Of a DNA stretch of 64,000 nucleotides, positions 43,362 through 51,869 are shown one piece after another. This stretch comes from Candidatus Sedimenticola sp. (ex Thyasira tokunagai). Lineage in GTDB: Bacteria > Pseudomonadota > Gammaproteobacteria > Chromatiales > Chromatiaceae. Both the position numbers and the translations under genes were made by a program. The first letter of the stretch is position 1. Each line of letters starts with the position of its first letter. The notes below the pieces were generated by a model. It was not told where the DNA came from, did no database searches, and was given only the letters and a program-made list of their open reading frames with translations. Location: positions 620,598 through 684,597 of the forward strand of contig CP134874.1 of NCBI GenBank assembly GCA_037318855.1. The letters run 5' to 3'.

Positions 43362-43365
43362 CCCT
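43347..43365. repeat. RAYT-associated end motif, right
   Basis: atcgatcgagtctgaccct overlaps the RAYT stop codon; inverted relative to 42566-42583. A further direct copy is at 44928-44946. Confidence 0.6.
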
Positions 43366-43419
43366 ATGATATCGTCAAATCTTTTGTCTGTATTTTGCCG
43401 CCCCGTATTGCTATTGCCG

Positions 43420-43758
43420 CTAAGTAACTCGATTATGGTGAACAAGGTTATCTAGCTGCTCATTGACCCAAGCATTCAAACTGACCCCGGCATTTTTTGC
43501 GGCGATGAAAAGATCTCGGTGGAGATCAGGACTCGTGCGCAGCATGAACTTGCCTGAGAAGGGTTTCTCTGGGGATTCTCCACGCTCAGCACAGAAAGCC
43601 ATGTAGTCGTCAACAGACGCCACGAGTGCTTGGTGGAGTTCTTCAACCGAAGAACCCTGAAATGTGATTACATCACGCGTATTGATGATATCGCCATGAA
43701 AAATGTCGGCTTCATCATCGAATTCCACATGACCAAGGTAGCCTTTATATTCCAGCAT
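43420..43758 (-). CDS. hicB: HicB-family antitoxin
   Basis: 112 residues. N-terminal partial RNase H-like domain ('YKGYLGHVEFDDEADIFHGDI', 'VEELHQALVASVDDYMAFCAERGESPEKPFSGKF') followed by an Arc/MetJ-type ribbon-helix-helix with 'MLRTSPDLHRDLFIAAKNAGVSLNAWVNEQL'. The RHH part would bind the operator upstream of hicA. It lies 13 bp after hicA on the same strand, the usual toxin-first order. Confidence 0.9.
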   Translation of the reverse strand: MLEYKGYLGHVEFDDEADIFHGDIINTRDVITFQGSSVEELHQALVASVDDYMAFCAERGESPEKPFSGKFMLRTSPDLHRDLFIAAKNAGVSLNAWVNEQLDNLVHHNRVT

Positions 43759-43771
43759 CCTTACAGCCCTT

Positions 43772-44038
43772 TTAGTTTGTAGGCGAGGGAGTAACCCCTG
43801 CCTGTATTAAAAACCGCCGCATCGATTTTAGAGCCCCTTTATCGGTCTCCTTTTCAGGGTGAGGGCGATGGAAAACTGCACGGATTCCGTTGAGTGCGAT
43901 GCGTACCCGAGAGCCTGCGCCCTCGGTGATATCAGCACCTGCTGCTTCCAGCAGTGATTCGATATCCACCCAAACAACATTAGAGCGGACTGGATTTTCG
44001 AAAATTGCTGAGAGTGTCTTGTGCTGTTTTCTATTCAT
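43772..44038 (-). CDS. hicA: HicA-family toxin (mRNA interferase type)
   Basis: 88 residues with 'QHKTLSAIFENPVRSNVVWVDIESLLEAAGADITEGAGSRVRIALNGIRAVFHRPHPEKETDKGAL'. Classical HicA has a catalytic His in G-S-H; here the position reads G-S-R, as in a subfamily with H-R-P-H-P further on, which may supply the catalytic His. Its partner HicB follows. Upstream (44039-44100) the direct repeat aagtgatatcactccttgat / accacttaa is a plausible operator. Confidence 0.85.
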   Translation of the reverse strand: MNRKQHKTLSAIFENPVRSNVVWVDIESLLEAAGADITEGAGSRVRIALNGIRAVFHRPHPEKETDKGALKSMRRFLIQAGVTPSPTN

Positions 44039-44356
44039 TAAGTGATATCACTCCTTGATACCACTTAATTATTGATCATAACGTCGCAGTCGTCAATATT
44101 GATAGGTAGTGTAATAGGAGGTAGGCAGTGAAACAGTAGGGTGCCTGCCACTGTTTTCTGATCATTTAGTGGAAAGCAGTGATCTGAACCTTGATGTCAT
44201 GTTTCGAGCAACGTACCAGGGGGTTGGATATTTGGTGGGGAATTATTTTCTTGATCAAGGTGTTGTTATGGTATTACGCTATACATGCAGTGGTCATATC
44301 AGAGAGTCGTAGCAAGCTATAGGTCTAGATTATATTTTTACAGGAAGCGGTGAACC

Positions 44357-44860
44357 ATGGATGTAGCATCAGTTGTATTTTCTGCATTTATACAGGCTCT
44401 CGTAAGTCCATTTCAGGCAGAGGTGAGCGGTATCATTGGTACTGAAATAGAAGCAAAAGTAGTTGAATACAGAGGTACAGCTATCGATTTTCAGTATCAG
44501 CTTTGGCAGATTAAACCTCCCTCTGTATGTGCTGACAAAAGAAACAATATTCAGGATTTCTCAGATTGCACAATAGCAGCGAAAGAGCTTTTTAGAGAAA
44601 CATGCTCGTATCTTGCTAACAACAAAAAGTCACATTGGCAGTATAAAAAACTCAAAAATATGTACTGCAGAGCAGCCTCTTCATACTCACCTACCTACGC
44701 CAGTATTTCCCGGTCTAGCCAAAAAGATATGATCATTAGTGATGCGAAGCAGAAGTGCTCACTGCTTACGCTACAAGCTGGAGAAACAGGGAATGTTAAG
44801 GATGAAGTGGCAAGAAAAGATGCCTGTCAGAAATACAAGCAAATGAAGGGTGCCTTTTGA
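44357..44860 (+). CDS. Hypothetical protein, AT-rich orphan
   Basis: 167 residues with seven Cys; N-terminal 25 residues are moderately hydrophobic but not a clear signal peptide ('MDVASVVFSAFIQALVSPFQAEV'). I recognise no domain. The base composition is markedly lower in G+C than the neighbouring housekeeping genes and it lies between RAYT end motifs, which suggests recent acquisition. Ribosome-binding site aggaag at 44342. The 300 bp before it (44050-44350) hold only the HicA upstream region. Confidence 0.5.
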   Translation: MDVASVVFSAFIQALVSPFQAEVSGIIGTEIEAKVVEYRGTAIDFQYQLWQIKPPSVCADKRNNIQDFSDCTIAAKELFRETCSYLANNKKSHWQYKKLKNMYCRAASSYSPTYASISRSSQKDMIISDAKQKCSLLTLQAGETGNVKDEVARKDACQKYKQMKGAF

Positions 44861-44927
44861 TAAAGGCTCCTAGTGTGCCATGCCTGCAAAAATGGAATCC
44901 AAAGGATTGATGGCTATACTGATAAAA

Positions 44928-44946
44928 TCAATCGAGTCTGACCCCA
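44928..44946. repeat. RAYT-associated end motif at the left edge of the duplicated block
   Basis: atcaatcgagtctgacccc lies ten bases before the start of duplicated block copy B (44956). Same motif as at the RAYT 3' end. Confidence 0.6.
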
Positions 44947-44955
44947 TCGATATGA

Positions 44956-45756
44956 ATGCACAACCTGATAATGCAGACGGAGAAAATGATGACGGTAGGC
45001 GGTCTAGCCGCAGGTATGGCACATGAACTGAATAATCCGCTTGGCGGCATGCTGCAAGGGATACAGAACATTCAACGACGGCTATCGCCGGATCTAGAAA
45101 AAAACAGGGTGGTTGCGCAGGAGTTGGGGCTTGACCTGGAGAAGATTTGTTTATACCTCGATCAGCGTGAAATAGAAAAGTTTATGCAAGGGATTCGTGA
45201 GTCAGGAGAGCGAGCAGCCGAGATCGTTCAAAATATGCTGCAATTTGCTCGGAAGGCCGAGTCAGGCTTACGGCCTGAACGACTTGATCTCCTGGTTGAT
45301 AGAGCCTTGGAGCTGGCCGCCGTGGACTACGATCTCAAGAAAAAGTACGACTTTCGTGAGATTGAGATAATCAGGCAATATGACACGACTTTGGCACCTG
45401 TAAGGTGTATTGCTTCCGAGATACAACAAGTGCTGCTGAATCTTTTACGCAATGCGGCGCAGGCGCTATACAAGGGGGAGGGAAAAACCGAACATCCGCG
45501 CATCACGGTCAGGACATACAGCCAGAAAGGCATGGCCTGTATCAAGGTTGAGGATAACGGACCAGGCATGGACGAGGAAACCCGGAATCACGTATTTGAT
45601 CCCTTCTTTACAACACGCCCGGTTGGTGAAGGAACGGGGCTTGGTTTGTCCGTCTCTTACTTCATCGTTACCCAGGAGCATAACGGCAGGATGAGTGTCG
45701 ATTCGCAACCCGGCTTGGGGGCGGCGTTTATGGTTTGCCTGCCGATGACATCTTAA
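44956..45756 (+). CDS. Stand-alone histidine kinase catalytic core (duplicate fragment)
   Basis: 266 residues identical to residues 486-751 of the kinase at 38821: HisKA with 'GGLAAGMAHELNNPLGG' and a complete HATPase, but no sensor domains or membrane helices. The ATG at 44956 is an internal Met codon of the parent and lies right at the duplication boundary, without a good ribosome-binding site. It is likely a fossil by-product; if expressed it would be a soluble, unregulated transmitter. Confidence 0.7.
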   Translation: MHNLIMQTEKMMTVGGLAAGMAHELNNPLGGMLQGIQNIQRRLSPDLEKNRVVAQELGLDLEKICLYLDQREIEKFMQGIRESGERAAEIVQNMLQFARKAESGLRPERLDLLVDRALELAAVDYDLKKKYDFREIEIIRQYDTTLAPVRCIASEIQQVLLNLLRNAAQALYKGEGKTEHPRITVRTYSQKGMACIKVEDNGPGMDEETRNHVFDPFFTTRPVGEGTGLGLSVSYFIVTQEHNGRMSVDSQPGLGAAFMVCLPMTS

Positions 45757-45866
45757 AACCGTCATCTATCCCCGATTGTTTTTCAAATTCACGGGCCTTA
45801 ACTAACGCAATAAAGGTGCTCCCGGCACAAGCCAGGAGCACCACATAACATTGATATGTTACGAAG

Positions 45867-46541
45867 TTACTCCGTTGATGTGACTTCCGTTGACCCCTCA
45901 GGGGTAGTGTCAGTCAATACATCAAACGCAGAAGATAAGACACCAAGCAAGTCATTGACTGCTGCAGTAACTGCATCGTCCGGTTCGCCCTTATTGGCTG
46001 CTGCCGCCAATGAATCTGCTGCAGCCTTATCTGCTGCTAACGCGGCTGCTGCTGCCTCATCTGCATCTGTTTCTGCTGCGATAGCGGCTAATGCCTCTGC
46101 GTCTGTTTGTGCTGCGATGGCTGCCGCCTGCTCATAAGCCGCTATCATACCTACAGCAGAATGGGGCGCCGCATTTGCCCTTGCCGTAGGTGATGCATGA
46201 GCTGCGTTGAGTCTTCCAAGAGAGCTGGCAATTGCACCTTGACTGGTTCCATCATGCCCATTGGCACCGCTGTTACCACCGCTGTTACCACCGCTGTTAC
46301 CACCGCTGTTACCACCGCCGTTACCCCCGCCGTTACCCCCGCCACCGCCGCCACCGCCACCGCCGCCCCCGCCGCCACCGCCGCCACCGCCGCCACCGCC
46401 GCCACCACCTTTGGCGAAGGCAGAAGAGAAATCAATACTTCCATCAACGGGATTGAACGATACAGGTGCCAGAATCAATGCTGCGCTTAGCAGGCTGGTT
46501 ACAGCAAATTTAATGGGGGTTTTATAGGTAAGTTGATTCAT
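45867..46541 (-). CDS. Exported Gly/Ala-repeat protein, short copy
   Basis: 224 residues from the ATG at 46541 (same start as the long copy). The signal peptide, the unique middle and the acidic C-terminus are almost identical to the long copy, but the Ala-rich region lacks 133 residues and the Gly-rich tract 35, both clean multiples of codons. Frame is kept throughout, which argues that the product is still under selection or that the copy is recent. Confidence 0.65.
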   Translation of the reverse strand: MNQLTYKTPIKFAVTSLLSAALILAPVSFNPVDGSIDFSSAFAKGGGGGGGGGGGGGGGGGGGGGGGGGNGGGNGGGNSGGNSGGNSGGNSGANGHDGTSQGAIASSLGRLNAAHASPTARANAAPHSAVGMIAAYEQAAAIAAQTDAEALAAIAAETDADEAAAAALAADKAAADSLAAAANKGEPDDAVTAAVNDLLGVLSSAFDVLTDTTPEGSTEVTSTE

Positions 46542-46840
46542 CAATAACTCCAATAATTTTGACAGGGACTGCTCTATCTAATTGTGGAGATATATGTAGC
46601 AAGAGTTAGCAGTAAAAACTGTGATGAAGAACCGCTTGCTCCATTCGGTTGCTACTAATCATACATAGGTCACAGTTTGAATTTTTTGGTTAGTTTTTTA
46701 TTTCCTCTGTCTGGCTATTTAGAAGGAATTTAGCGTGTGAATTGCCTCCAATATTGAGATATGTGGCTTGTGAAATACCATCAGTACAAAGTTGTGACCA
46801 CGGCTTCTTGCGGGCCTTCATATAGCGCAAAGAGAATAAA

Positions 46841-46875
46841 AAAAGCACTTACGGATAAACGTAAGTGCTTTTTAG
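46841..46875 (-). terminator. Bidirectional terminator after tRNA-Ile
   Basis: Stem aaaagcacttacg / cgtaagtgctttt with loop gataaa; T runs on both strands. It would end the rpoD/tRNA transcript on the minus strand. Confidence 0.85.
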
Positions 46876-46877
46876 TT

Positions 46878-46954
46878 TGGTGGGCCTACTAGGACTCGAA
46901 CCTAGGACCAATGGATTATGAGTCCACTGCTCTAACCAACTGAGCTATAGGCCC
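46878..46954 (-). tRNA. ileX: tRNA with anticodon CAU, probably tRNA-Ile2 (lysidine type)
   Basis: 77 nt on the minus strand with encoded CCA. Acceptor GGGCCTA/TAGGCCC, D arm AGCTCAGTTGGTTAGAGC, anticodon arm TGGACTCATAATCCA (CAU), T arm with GGTTCGAGTCC. A CAU anticodon fits elongator tRNA-Met or tRNA-Ile2; position just downstream of rpoD matches ileX in other gammaproteobacteria, so Ile2 is favoured. Confidence 0.9.
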
Positions 46955-46969
46955 GGAAACTGCGGGTGG

Positions 46970-48784
46970 CTACTGTGAGGAGTCACCATCCAGGAAGCTA
47001 CGCATTTTCTCCGAACGGGAGGGATGACGCAACTTTCTTAGGGCCTTGGCTTCGATCTGGCGGATACGTTCACGGGTGACGTCGAACTGTTTACCCACCT
47101 CTTCGAGGGTGTGGTCGGTGTTCATGTCGATACCGAAACGCATACGCAGTACTTTTGCTTCACGGGAGGTGAGGCCCGAGAGCATCTGCTGTGTCGCTTC
47201 GCCTAACCCTTCGGCGGTGGCCGATTCGATGGGGGAGACGACGCCGGCATCTTCGATAAAGTCGCCCAGGTGTGAATCTTCGTCATCACCGATGGGGGTC
47301 TCCATGGAGATCGGCTCTTTAGCGATCTTCAGTACCTTGCGAACCTTGTCTTCCGGCATGTCCATGCGCTCAGCCAACTCTTCCGGTGTCGCCTCGCGGC
47401 CCATCTCCTGAACCATCTGGCGGGATATGCGGTTGAGCTTGTTGATGGTCTCTATCATGTGTACCGGAATACGGATGGTACGTGCCTGATCGGCGATGGA
47501 GCGGGTGATCGCCTGGCGAATCCACCATGTAGCGTAAGTGGAGAATTTGTAGCCACGACGGTACTCGAATTTGTCTACCGCTTTCATCAGGCCGATGTTG
47601 CCTTCCTGGATCAGGTCGAGGAACTGCAGGCCACGATTGGTGTATTTTTTGGCGATGGAGATTACCAGTCGAAGGTTGGCTTCGACCATCTCTTTCTTTG
47701 CCCGGCGCGCCTTGGCTTCGCCGATGGACATCTTGCGGTTGATCTCTTTGATGTCACTGATGTGAAGCTGGGTTTTGGACTCCAGTTCAATCAGTCGCTT
47801 CTGGCAGCGGACTACGTCGGCGGAGACCTCGCTCAGTGCATCTGAGTAGCCTTTGCCTGCCTTGATCTGTCTGTCGATCCAACCAAGGTCGGTTTCGCTG
47901 TCGGGGAAGGAGGTGATGAACTCCTTGCGCGGCATGCGGGCCTGGGTGATGCAGAAGTCCATGATGCTCCGCTCCTGGGCGCGGATGAAAGCAATCGAGG
48001 CGCGCAGGTTGCCATTGATGGCAATGACCAAAGCGGGAATGTAACGGAACTCCATAAATGCCTGGGTCAGTTTCTCCTGGGCCTTATGGGTCTTGCTGTC
48101 TTCGCGGCCGTACTTCTCAAGGGCCTTGATCATTGCTTTGTAATGTTTGCCGATGTCGGCTGCTTTTTCTGCGGCCTCGATAGGATCGGGACCGGTATCT
48201 ATCTCTTCCTCTTCCTCTTCGTCATCGGCTTTATTTGCGGCTGGCGGGGGAGGGACGGGAATATCAACCTCGGGATGGGCGAAGCCGGCGATAACATCAG
48301 AAAGCCGGATCTCTTCGCTCTTAAACAGAGCAAACTTCTCGAGGATATGGACGATGGTGTCGGGGAAGGTGGCAAGGGCGGTTAATACCTGGGCCTGTCC
48401 CTCTTCGATGCGCTTGGCGATTTTAAGTTCGCCGGCGCGGGTGAGCAGTTCTACGGTGCCCATCTCGCGCATATACATACGGACCGGGTCTGTGGTGCGG
48501 CCAAACTCACTGTCGACGGTGGCGAGCGCTGCAGCAGCGGCTTCGGCGGCATCATCGTCAGTGGTGACTGCGGCATCGGTCATTACCTGATCATCGGCAT
48601 CCGGTGCAGCCTCGTGCACCTGGATACCCATATCGTTGATCATGCGAATGATGTCTTCGATCTGTTCCGGTTCAACGATGCTGTCGGGGAGGTGGTCATT
48701 GACTTCCGCGTAGGTAAGGTAGCCTTGCTCCTTACCTTTTGCGATCAGTTGCTTGAGTTGGGATTGCTGCTGTTCCTGATCCAT
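46970..48784 (-). CDS. rpoD: RNA polymerase sigma factor RpoD (sigma70)
   Basis: 604 residues, the principal sigma factor. Region 1.1 is N-terminal ('[26 protein letters not shown]'), an acidic non-conserved insert lies at about 185-205, region 2 contains '[59 protein letters not shown]', region 3 '[21 protein letters not shown]', region 4 '[30 protein letters not shown]'. Last protein gene of the macromolecular-synthesis cluster rpsU-yqeY-dnaG-rpoD, 87 bp after dnaG. Confidence 0.98.
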   Translation of the reverse strand: MDQEQQQSQLKQLIAKGKEQGYLTYAEVNDHLPDSIVEPEQIEDIIRMINDMGIQVHEAAPDADDQVMTDAAVTTDDDAAEAAAAALATVDSEFGRTTDPVRMYMREMGTVELLTRAGELKIAKRIEEGQAQVLTALATFPDTIVHILEKFALFKSEEIRLSDVIAGFAHPEVDIPVPPPPAANKADDEEEEEEIDTGPDPIEAAEKAADIGKHYKAMIKALEKYGREDSKTHKAQEKLTQAFMEFRYIPALVIAINGNLRASIAFIRAQERSIMDFCITQARMPRKEFITSFPDSETDLGWIDRQIKAGKGYSDALSEVSADVVRCQKRLIELESKTQLHISDIKEINRKMSIGEAKARRAKKEMVEANLRLVISIAKKYTNRGLQFLDLIQEGNIGLMKAVDKFEYRRGYKFSTYATWWIRQAITRSIADQARTIRIPVHMIETINKLNRISRQMVQEMGREATPEELAERMDMPEDKVRKVLKIAKEPISMETPIGDDEDSHLGDFIEDAGVVSPIESATAEGLGEATQQMLSGLTSREAKVLRMRFGIDMNTDHTLEEVGKQFDVTRERIRQIEAKALRKLRHPSRSEKMRSFLDGDSSQ

Positions 48785-48871
48785 GTCTTGTCTTTAGATT
48801 ATGTAAGCGGAGCCGCACAAGGGTGAACGCGCAAGTATAACATAATTTGGCGAATTAACGCCATCGTCATG

Positions 48872-50632
48872 CTAGTTTTCAGACTGCTTCACACTTTTAG
48901 TGGAAAGAAGTTGTGTCAACTGCTGTCGCTCACTCTCTGAGGCCTCTCCTGCACTTACTTTTGCAAGCAACCTCATGGTCTCCTGTTCGCGCTGCTGCTC
49001 GTTTAAACGTTGCAGGGCGCCTCTGAATTCGTCTTCCAGTCCTTCATCGGGGAGTGGAAGCTCCTCGGCTAAGCGCCATAGCTTTTCCAGGTGTGGGAAT
49101 TCTGGCTTTCCGCGCCAACGCTCGATAATTTGGTATGGCTTAAGATTAGGCTGGTTTCTCAGTAAATCAAGGAGCTGACACAATAAATCCATCCCTGGTG
49201 CCTCTGATTGCAGGCAGGCCAACGGAAGTTGCTCAAGGGTGGCCAGTTCCGGGCGTCTCAGCAGCAGAGCGATAGTCAGACGTGCCGGTGTCACCGTCTG
49301 TCGAGCACCTTTCTGTCGGCGCTTGACCGGGCGCTGCGGCAGCTGACCGGTTGAGGGGTTGTCTGTAAGCCTGTCGGCATCTACACCCACCAGCTCTCCG
49401 AGACGGTTGCGCATCATCTCACCGAGCAGCCCGCGAGGCAGTTTTGCCAGCAGTGGTTTGGCCAGTTCCGCCAAGCGTGCCCTGCCGGCCAGTGAGTCCA
49501 TGTCGACCTGCTCCATCAATTTATTGAAGAGGAAGTCTGAAAGAGGGCTGGCCTCGGATATCCTTCGCTGAAAACGTTCCACCCCCTCACGACGAATCAG
49601 GCTGTCTGGGTCTTCGCCGTCGGGTAGGAAGAGAAAACGTGCCTCGCGTCCATCACGCATGTGGGGCAGTGCGGTCTCCAGTGCCTTCCAACCGGCATCA
49701 CGACCGGCGCGATCACCATCAAAGCAGAAGATCACCTCTGAGGTGGTTCGGTAGAGGCGGTCCAGGTGGTCCGGGGTGGTGGCGGTGCCGAGTGTGGCGA
49801 CAGTGAAGCGGATACCGAACTGGGCCAGGGCGACAACATCCATATACCCTTCTACTACCATCAGTCGCTCTATTTTGCGCAGTGCCTTGCGTGCTTCGTA
49901 GAGGCCATAGAGCTCCCTGCCTTTATGAAATACCGGGGTTTCAGGCGAATTGAGATACTTGGGTTTTCCGTCGCCGAGAATACGGCCGCCAAAGGCGATG
50001 GTCTGTCCGCGGTGGTTACGGATGGGGAACATGATGCGCTCACGAAAACGATCATATTGCTTGCCGTTCTCAGACTGTGAGAGCATGCCGGTAGTCTCCA
50101 GTCGCTTTAGGTTTTCGCTGCCAAGCTGGTCCAGCAGGTTGCTCCAGCCGGGTGGAGCAAAGCCGATACCGAACTCGGCGGCAATCTTCCCGCTGAGCCC
50201 GCGCTGCTTGAGGTAGTCCACTGCTGCGCCCGCCTGGGCGTGATGGCGCAGTTGCTGTTGATAGAAGAGGGCTGACTGCTCCAGTGTTTCGTAAAGGGGG
50301 CGAAAGTCGGGGCCGCTGCTCTGGCTGCCGGCCTCTCTGGGAACATCCACACCTTCCCGTGCCGCCAGCTCTTCAACGGCATCGACGAATCCGAGGTTGT
50401 CGTACTCCATGAGAAAACCGACGGCGTTGCCGTGGGCGCCGCAGCCAAAGCAGTAGTAGAACTGTTTCTCTCGGCTGACACTGAAGGAGGGGGTCTTTTC
50501 GTCGTGAAAAGGGCAGCAGGCCTGGTAATCCTTACCTGCCTTTTTCAAAGGGACGCGGCCGTTGATAAGGTCGACGATATCGACCCGGTTCAGCAGTTCA
50601 TCAATGAAGTGGTGAGGGATTTTTCCGGCCAT
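48872..50632 (-). CDS. dnaG: DNA primase
   Basis: 586 residues. N-terminal CHC2 zinc finger ('CCPFHDEKTPSFSV...YYCFGCGAHG'), the RNA-polymerase core with TOPRIM motifs 'LMVVEGYMDVVALAQFG' and 'CFDGDRAGRDAGWKAL', and a C-terminal DnaB-interacting helical domain. It makes the RNA primers for replication. The ATG has only a weak ribosome-binding site, common for low-level dnaG. It lies between yqeY and rpoD. Confidence 0.98.
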   Translation of the reverse strand: MAGKIPHHFIDELLNRVDIVDLINGRVPLKKAGKDYQACCPFHDEKTPSFSVSREKQFYYCFGCGAHGNAVGFLMEYDNLGFVDAVEELAAREGVDVPREAGSQSSGPDFRPLYETLEQSALFYQQQLRHHAQAGAAVDYLKQRGLSGKIAAEFGIGFAPPGWSNLLDQLGSENLKRLETTGMLSQSENGKQYDRFRERIMFPIRNHRGQTIAFGGRILGDGKPKYLNSPETPVFHKGRELYGLYEARKALRKIERLMVVEGYMDVVALAQFGIRFTVATLGTATTPDHLDRLYRTTSEVIFCFDGDRAGRDAGWKALETALPHMRDGREARFLFLPDGEDPDSLIRREGVERFQRRISEASPLSDFLFNKLMEQVDMDSLAGRARLAELAKPLLAKLPRGLLGEMMRNRLGELVGVDADRLTDNPSTGQLPQRPVKRRQKGARQTVTPARLTIALLLRRPELATLEQLPLACLQSEAPGMDLLCQLLDLLRNQPNLKPYQIIERWRGKPEFPHLEKLWRLAEELPLPDEGLEDEFRGALQRLNEQQREQETMRLLAKVSAGEASESERQQLTQLLSTKSVKQSEN

Positions 50633-50769
50633 AGTGCCGTAGAGTTTAACCGCTCGGTGGTGTGGTGTAACGAACTACCTGCAGGGTGCTTGTGGCATCG
50701 GTGGACGCGCATAAACAGAAAAAGCCCCGGAAGCCTGAGCCAACGGAGCTTTCAGCAAGTGTTTGTCGA

Positions 50770-51213
50770 TCAGCTGCTAAGTTGCTGCTTGATCTGTGCG
50801 CTGACGGCGCCCATGTCGGCACGTCCCTGCATCTTCGGTTTCAGCTGTCCCATCACTTTACCCATGTCACGCATGGATTCGGCACCGGTCGAGCTGATCA
50901 CTTCGCTGATCATGGAGGTGATATCCTCCTCGCTCAGCGCCTCGGGCATGTAAGCTTTCAAGACCTCGATCTCGTAAGCCTCCTGCTCGGCCAAATCATC
51001 ACGCCCCGCCTGCTCAAACTGGCTGATGGAGTCGCGGCGCTGTTTTACCATCTTGTCGAGAACCACCAGGATCTGCTGGTCGTCGAGTTCGATCCGTTCG
51101 TCCACCTCACGCTGTTTGATGGCGGCCATCAACAGGCGAACAACGCCAAGGCGGCGTTTTTCGCCTCCTTTCATAGCGGCCTTCATGTCACTTTGTATAG
51201 TGGCTTTCAGCAT
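50770..51213 (-). CDS. yqeY: GatB/YqeY domain-containing protein
   Basis: 147 residues from the ATG at 51213 (MLKATIQSDMKAAMKGGEK); the frame is open further upstream but those codons are antisense shadow. YqeY fold: helical N-terminal domain ('RLGVVRLLMAAIKQREVD') and the GatB-like tRNA-binding tail ('MRDMGKVMGQLKPKMQGRADMGAVSAQIKQQL'). Function is unclear; it may take part in tRNA-related metabolism. Commonly found between rpsU and dnaG. Confidence 0.93.
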   Translation of the reverse strand: MLKATIQSDMKAAMKGGEKRRLGVVRLLMAAIKQREVDERIELDDQQILVVLDKMVKQRRDSISQFEQAGRDDLAEQEAYEIEVLKAYMPEALSEEDITSMISEVISSTGAESMRDMGKVMGQLKPKMQGRADMGAVSAQIKQQLSS

Positions 51214-51250
51214 TGGTTTTCTCGTCCGGCCCGGTGGGGTGGGAGGTGTA

Positions 51251-51466
51251 TCAGTACTGGCGTTCCCAGCGACGGCTCTCGCGGGAGACTTTCTTTGCGT
51301 GACGCTTGACGGCCGCAGCGGCTTTGCGTTTGCGCTCGGTGGTCGGCTTTTCATAAAACTCGCGACGACGCACTTCGGCAAGGATGCCGGCCTTCTCACA
51401 ACCGCGTTTGAAGCGACGCAGAGCAACTTCGAAGGGCTCGTTTTCTTTTACACGTACGTTAGGCAT
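51251..51466 (-). CDS. rpsU: 30S ribosomal protein S21
   Basis: 71 residues from the ATG at 51466 ([20 protein letters not shown]); a Met four codons upstream is less likely. The full S21 sequence with '[27 protein letters not shown]' is present. First gene of the rpsU-yqeY-dnaG-rpoD cluster. Confidence 0.97.
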   Translation of the reverse strand: MPNVRVKENEPFEVALRRFKRGCEKAGILAEVRRREFYEKPTTERKRKAAAAVKRHAKKVSRESRRWERQY

Positions 51467-51650
51467 TTGATGTCCCAAAAAATCGTTTAAATCAGGTTAC
51501 TTGGAGCGTAAGAGCGCGAATTCTACTCTCGGCCTTGGCATTTTGCAAAAACTATTTCCCCTTCGCTCTCAACACCATCGTTTATACAGGGTGTTATTAC
51601 TTAACTTTGCGGAGTTTAAATAATGCAAAATGGCTATCTGAAAACTGGGC

Positions 51651-51711
51651 GTAGGAGCGACTTCAGTCGCGAAGAACATGTCCCGGAGCCTGATCGTGAC
51701 TGAAGTCGCTA
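51651..51711. repeat. REP pair (BIME-like) upstream of rpsU/tsaD
   Basis: gtaggagcgacttcagtcgc and gtgactgaagtcgctac are inverted, separated by a gaagaacatg-cccggagcctgatcg core. The same core with other arms is at 59439-59505 in reverse orientation. It lies in the divergent region between rpsU and tsaD. Confidence 0.7.
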
Positions 51712-51796
51712 CGGATGCATTTTTCTCTTCCGGGTTGTTGTGCATAAGTTTATGCGTACCCAATTATCTACCCGGTTGATCCAGGAAAAAGCAAAG

Positions 51797-51815
51797 GAAC
51801 TCCGAAACTTGAGTT
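51797..51815. repeat. Solitary end of palindromic element E
   Basis: gaactccgaaacttgagtt equals the right end of the elements at 58360-58604 and (with two changes) 61767-61942. Confidence 0.65.
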
Positions 51816-51869
51816 ATTATAGGCGTTTGATATTAACATGTGGCTGAGCAGCAGGATTTTGGCGGGGTT

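Larger units (their letters stand above)
44956..46732. repeat. Duplicated block, copy B (1777 bp)
   Basis: Same content as 40276-42556, with only a few base differences seen (near 46210, 46490 and 46551) apart from the loss of repeat units in the Gly/Ala gene. It includes the upstream region of the Gly/Ala gene. Confidence 0.9.

Noticed and set aside
42636..44860. Possible prophage or integrative element around RAYT, HicAB and the orphan gene
   Set aside because: No integrase, no phage structural genes and no attachment-site repeats other than RAYT end motifs and the duplicated block.
44956..45756. Independent soluble histidine kinase gene
   Set aside because: It is an exact copy of the 3' part of the kinase at 38821, begins at the duplication boundary and lacks a ribosome-binding site; kept only as a probable fragment.
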